NCBI RefSeq assembly: GCF_031455295.1
Contig: NZ_JAVDSL010000001.1
Location: 1 to 64,000 of the forward strand
DNA from: Leifsonia sp. 1010
GTDB taxonomy: Bacteria > Actinomycetota > Actinomycetes > Actinomycetales > Microbacteriaceae
Reading direction: 5' to 3'
Length of the DNA stretch: 64,000 nt
How positions within the stretch are numbered: position 1 is the first letter of the stretch; each line of letters starts with the position of its first letter. This document shows, piece after piece, positions 61,430-64,000 of this stretch. The notes under the pieces are model-generated. The model did not search any database, had not been told where the DNA came from, and saw only the letters and a list, made by a program, of their open reading frames with translations. Both the position numbers and the translations under genes were made by a program.

Positions 61430-62709
61430 CCGACGAGGGCGAACGACTCGAGGAGACCCGCCGCACGGTCGAGTCGGTCTGGCGCATCGAGTCCGGACGC
61501 CTGATCGCGGGGCTCGCCCGGACCACCGGCGATGTCGGGCTGGCCGAGGAGCTTGCTCAGGATGCGCTCGTCGCCGCCCTCGAGCAGTGGCCGGCCACGG
61601 GCATCCCGCGCAATCCCGGGGCGTGGCTGACGACGGTCGCGAAGCGCCGCGCGGTCGACGGCTGGCGCCGTCGGGAGCGCCTCGACGACCGGTACGCCGC
61701 GATCGCGCACGACCTCGAACAGGAGCTCGGCTCGGACGATCCGGCGCGCGTCGCGCAGGAGCCGATCGGCGACGACCTGCTCCGGCTCGTCTTCGTCGCC
61801 TGCCACCCTGTGCTCCCCCAGGCGTCGCGTGTCGCGCTGACCCTCAAGTTGCTCGGCGGCCTCTCGACCGAGGAGATCGCCCGGGCCTTCCTCGTCCCGC
61901 CGGCCACCATGGCCCAGAGGATCGTCCGCGCCAAGCGCACGCTCAGCGCTGCGGGGGTGCCGTTCGAGGTGCCCGAGCGGGCGGAGTTCCCCGAGCGGCT
62001 GGCCTCCGTGCTCGAAGTCGTCTATCTGATCTTCAACGAGGGCTACTCGGCCACGGCCGGCGACGACTGGATGCGGCCCGACCTGTGCCGGGAGGCGCTG
62101 CGGCTCGGCCGTGTGCTCGCTGAGCTGACACCGCGCGAGCCCGAGGTGCACGGACTCGTCGCGCTGATGGAGTTCCAGGCGTCGCGGCTCGGAGCCCGCA
62201 CGGCCGAGGACGGCAGCCCGATCCTTCTCCAGGACCAGGACCGCGCTCGCTGGGACCGCCTCCTCATCGGCCGCGGCGTCGCGGCCCTGGAACGCTCCGA
62301 CGCCCTGCGCCTCAGCAGGCGGCCGCCCGCCAGCCGCGGGCCGTACGCGCTGCAGGCGGCCATCGCGGCCTGCCACGCCACCGCACCGACCCCGGAGGCG
62401 ACCGACTGGGAGGAGATCGTCGCGCTCTACGGCGCGCTCGGCGAGCTGCACCCGTCGGCCGTGGTCGAGCTCAACCGCGCGGTCGCCCTCTCGATGGCGT
62501 ACGGGCCAGAGGCGGGGCTCGAAGTCGTCGACCGGCTGGCGATCGAAGGCGCCCTGGAGTCGTACCACCTGCTCCCGTCGGTGCGCGCCGACCTGCTGCT
62601 CCGCCTCGGGCGACGCGACGAGGCACGGCATGAGTTCCAGCGCGCCGCCGCGATGACCGGCAACGCCCGCGAACGGGAGCTGCTGCTGGCGCGGGCCGAG
62701 GAAGCCTGA
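61426..62709 (+). CDS. ECF sigma factor of the ECF42 group
   Basis: A 427-residue sigma factor. Region 2 spans about residues 15-80 (VGLAEELAQDALVAALEQWP, RNPGAWLTTVAKRRAVDGWR) and region 4 about 125-180 (LTLKLLGGLSTEEIARAFLVPPATMAQRIVRAK). The 240-residue C-terminal extension has the TPR-like ECF42 domain with LIFNEGYSA, NRAVALSMAYGPEAGL and YHLLPSVRADLL. No anti-sigma gene is present; the C-terminal domain is thought to control activity in this group. It is coupled to the YCII gene upstream. Confidence 0.95.
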   Translation: MTDEGERLEETRRTVESVWRIESGRLIAGLARTTGDVGLAEELAQDALVAALEQWPATGIPRNPGAWLTTVAKRRAVDGWRRRERLDDRYAAIAHDLEQELGSDDPARVAQEPIGDDLLRLVFVACHPVLPQASRVALTLKLLGGLSTEEIARAFLVPPATMAQRIVRAKRTLSAAGVPFEVPERAEFPERLASVLEVVYLIFNEGYSATAGDDWMRPDLCREALRLGRVLAELTPREPEVHGLVALMEFQASRLGARTAEDGSPILLQDQDRARWDRLLIGRGVAALERSDALRLSRRPPASRGPYALQAAIAACHATAPTPEATDWEEIVALYGALGELHPSAVVELNRAVALSMAYGPEAGLEVVDRLAIEGALESYHLLPSVRADLLLRLGRRDEARHEFQRAAAMTGNARERELLLARAEEA

Positions 62710-62737
62710 GCCCGAAGAACCCTGAGCCCGAAGAACC
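62706..62737 (+). repeat. 16-bp perfect tandem repeat
   Basis: CCTGAGCCCGAAGAAC occurs twice in direct succession (62706-62721, 62722-62737), with a third partial copy CCTGGGG following. The first copy includes the stop codon of the sigma-factor gene. Confidence 0.85.
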
Positions 62738-62794
62738 CTGGGGAACCGCCCATCCCCTGGCCTCCTCACCGCTTCCCGGGGTGAGACTGAGAGC

Positions 62795-63361
62795 ATGCGC
62801 GTGCTCCTCAAGCTGACCCTCGACTGCGATCCGGATGCCGCCTGGCGTGCCCTCCAGAGCCCGACGGCATTCCGCGAGGTAGCCCTGCCGTGGCTCGACT
62901 TCCGGTCGGACGAGCCCGGCGGGTTCCCGACACGGTGGGGTTCGGAGCACCGAGTCCGGGTGAAGGCCCTCGGTGCGTTCACCGTCGGCACGCAGGCCAT
63001 TCGGCTGGACACCCTGCGGTCGACCGATCCGCGCGAGCAGGCGACGCGCATCCTGCACGACAGCGGCGGGGGAACCGGCGGGATGCTCTCCGCGATCCCG
63101 CGGCTCGACCACCGGATGGCGATCGCGCCCGACCCGGCCGGTCCGGACGAGAACGGGCGGCTGCGGACCCTCTACCGCGACCAGCTGATCGTGCGTGCCG
63201 GAGCCCTCACGCCCTTCGCCTGGTACGCCTTCTGGCTGTTCTGGCAGTGGCGCGGCGTGCGCCTCCGGCAGCTGGCGCCCACCTGGGCCTACGATCCCGA
63301 AGTGCGGACCCCGGCAGACGCGGAGCCCGCAGGCGACACCACGACCCCGGAGGAACGATGA
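62795..63361 (+). CDS. SRPBCC-like hypothetical protein
   Basis: A 188-residue protein beginning with RVLLKLTLDCDPDAAWRALQSPTAFREV, the pattern of START/SRPBCC hydrophobic-ligand proteins, followed by strands and a C-terminal helix FAWYAFWLFWQWRGVRLRQL. The last 20 residues are a Pro/Thr tail. It is coupled to the DUF1684 gene by a four-base overlap. Ligand and role are unknown. Confidence 0.82.
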   Translation: MRVLLKLTLDCDPDAAWRALQSPTAFREVALPWLDFRSDEPGGFPTRWGSEHRVRVKALGAFTVGTQAIRLDTLRSTDPREQATRILHDSGGGTGGMLSAIPRLDHRMAIAPDPAGPDENGRLRTLYRDQLIVRAGALTPFAWYAFWLFWQWRGVRLRQLAPTWAYDPEVRTPADAEPAGDTTTPEER

Positions 63362-64000
63362 CGAACGCCGAACCCGCCACGGGCGGAGCGGAGGGCAGCA
63401 GCGCGGCCGCGCGGCCCGCCCGCGCTGTCACCGCCGTGCAGACCGCGGACTGGCGACGGCGTGTGTTCGCGCTGTACGCCTCCGTCCGGCGGCTCGCCGC
63501 CCACGACCCCGCGGAAGCCCACGCGCACTGGGTGTCGTGCCGCAACGACCTGTTCTCGTCGCATCCCGCTTCACCACTGTTGCCGGAGGACCTGGAGGGC
63601 TTCACCGGCCTGCCCGTCACCCGGTACGACCCCGACTGGCGGTTCGAGCTGCCCATCCAGCCGGCCGTCGAGGAGGTGCGGATGGATGTGGAGACGGGCA
63701 CCGACGGAGTGGTGCCCTTCGAGCTGCTCGGCACGGTCCGCGTCCCGCTGGCGGGCACGCTCGACGTGTGGCGGCTCTCGTCGTACGGCGGCGGGCTGTT
63801 CGTGCCTGTGAAGGATGCGCTGGCCGGGCGGCCCGGCGGAACCTACGGCGGCGGCCGCTACCTGATCGACACGATCAAGGGCGCCGACCTCGGGCTCGAC
63901 ACGGACGACGGCGAGGCCTCGCTCGTGCTCGACTTCAACTTCGCCTACAACCCGTCGTGCGCGTACGACCCCGCGTGGGCGTGCCCGCTCGCGCAGGCCG
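63358..64000 (+). CDS. DUF1684 protein, partial (window end)
   Basis: The frame is open from the ATG at 63358 to the window end (214 codons). It shows DUF1684 landmarks: HWVSCRNDLFSSHPASPL, RYDPDWRFELPI, then YLIDTIKGADLG and LDFNFAYNPSCAYDPAWACPLAQ. The expected C terminus of about 20 residues lies outside. The ATG has GGAGGAACG just upstream and overlaps the SRPBCC-like stop. The family has no assigned function. Confidence 0.93.
   Translation, partial: MTNAEPATGGAEGSSAAARPARAVTAVQTADWRRRVFALYASVRRLAAHDPAEAHAHWVSCRNDLFSSHPASPLLPEDLEGFTGLPVTRYDPDWRFELPIQPAVEEVRMDVETGTDGVVPFELLGTVRVPLAGTLDVWRLSSYGGGLFVPVKDALAGRPGGTYGGGRYLIDTIKGADLGLDTDDGEASLVLDFNFAYNPSCAYDPAWACPLAQA

Overview
The window looks like chromosome from a high-GC Gram-positive of the Microbacteriaceae (a Leifsonia-like actinobacterium). 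The signs are strong GC bias at third codon positions, many GTG and TTG starts, actinobacterial ribosomal-protein and RpoB/RpoC sequences, a monoderm-type pilus locus without a secretin, and frequent TANNNT -10 boxes lying 6-7 bases before the start codon (leaderless genes). The genus is inferred from general resemblance, not from a search.

Region by region. 1-142 is an odd G/C homopolymer block where secY would be expected, probably a contig edge. 143-9793 is the fused S10-spc ribosomal cluster on the minus strand (rpsJ to rplO), lacking rpsN; a GC hairpin lies in the usual rpsN slot. 9794-10735 is a leader/intergenic region with one small plus-strand gene. 10736-15104 is the str operon (rpsL-rpsG-fusA-tuf) with a clear promoter at 15377-15405.

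15463-28066 is a type VII secretion (T7SS) neighbourhood. It has two WXG100-type small proteins, a 452-residue candidate substrate with membrane segments, two small globular proteins that may be chaperones, two tandem paralogous membrane-anchored proteins, an FHA-FtsK/SpoIIIE ATPase of EssC/EccC type, and several membrane proteins. No EccB, EccD, EccE or mycosin gene is present. Both divergent promoter regions of this locus carry nearly the same 18-bp palindrome, which suggests one dedicated regulator. 28153-40467 is a complete monoderm type IV pilus operon (pilB-pilT-pilC-pilA, three minor pilins, pilD-pilM-pilN-pilO). 41019-48439 is rpoC and rpoB. The pilus and T7SS genes therefore sit between rpoBC and rpsL.

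48880-64000 is mixed housekeeping and accessory DNA: an NAD-dependent epimerase/reductase, a two-component system, a spermidine-synthase-like protein, a CGNR regulator translationally coupled to 5-oxoprolinase genes pxpA-pxpB-pxpC, a GNAT acetyltransferase, a SprT-like protein, a TPR-like protein with no ordinary start codon, a lipoprotein sugar dehydrogenase, DUF427, ComB-like and EVE proteins, a YCII/ECF42 sigma pair, an SRPBCC-like protein, and a DUF1684 gene cut by the window end. I see no rRNA, tRNA, insertion sequence, prophage or CRISPR array.
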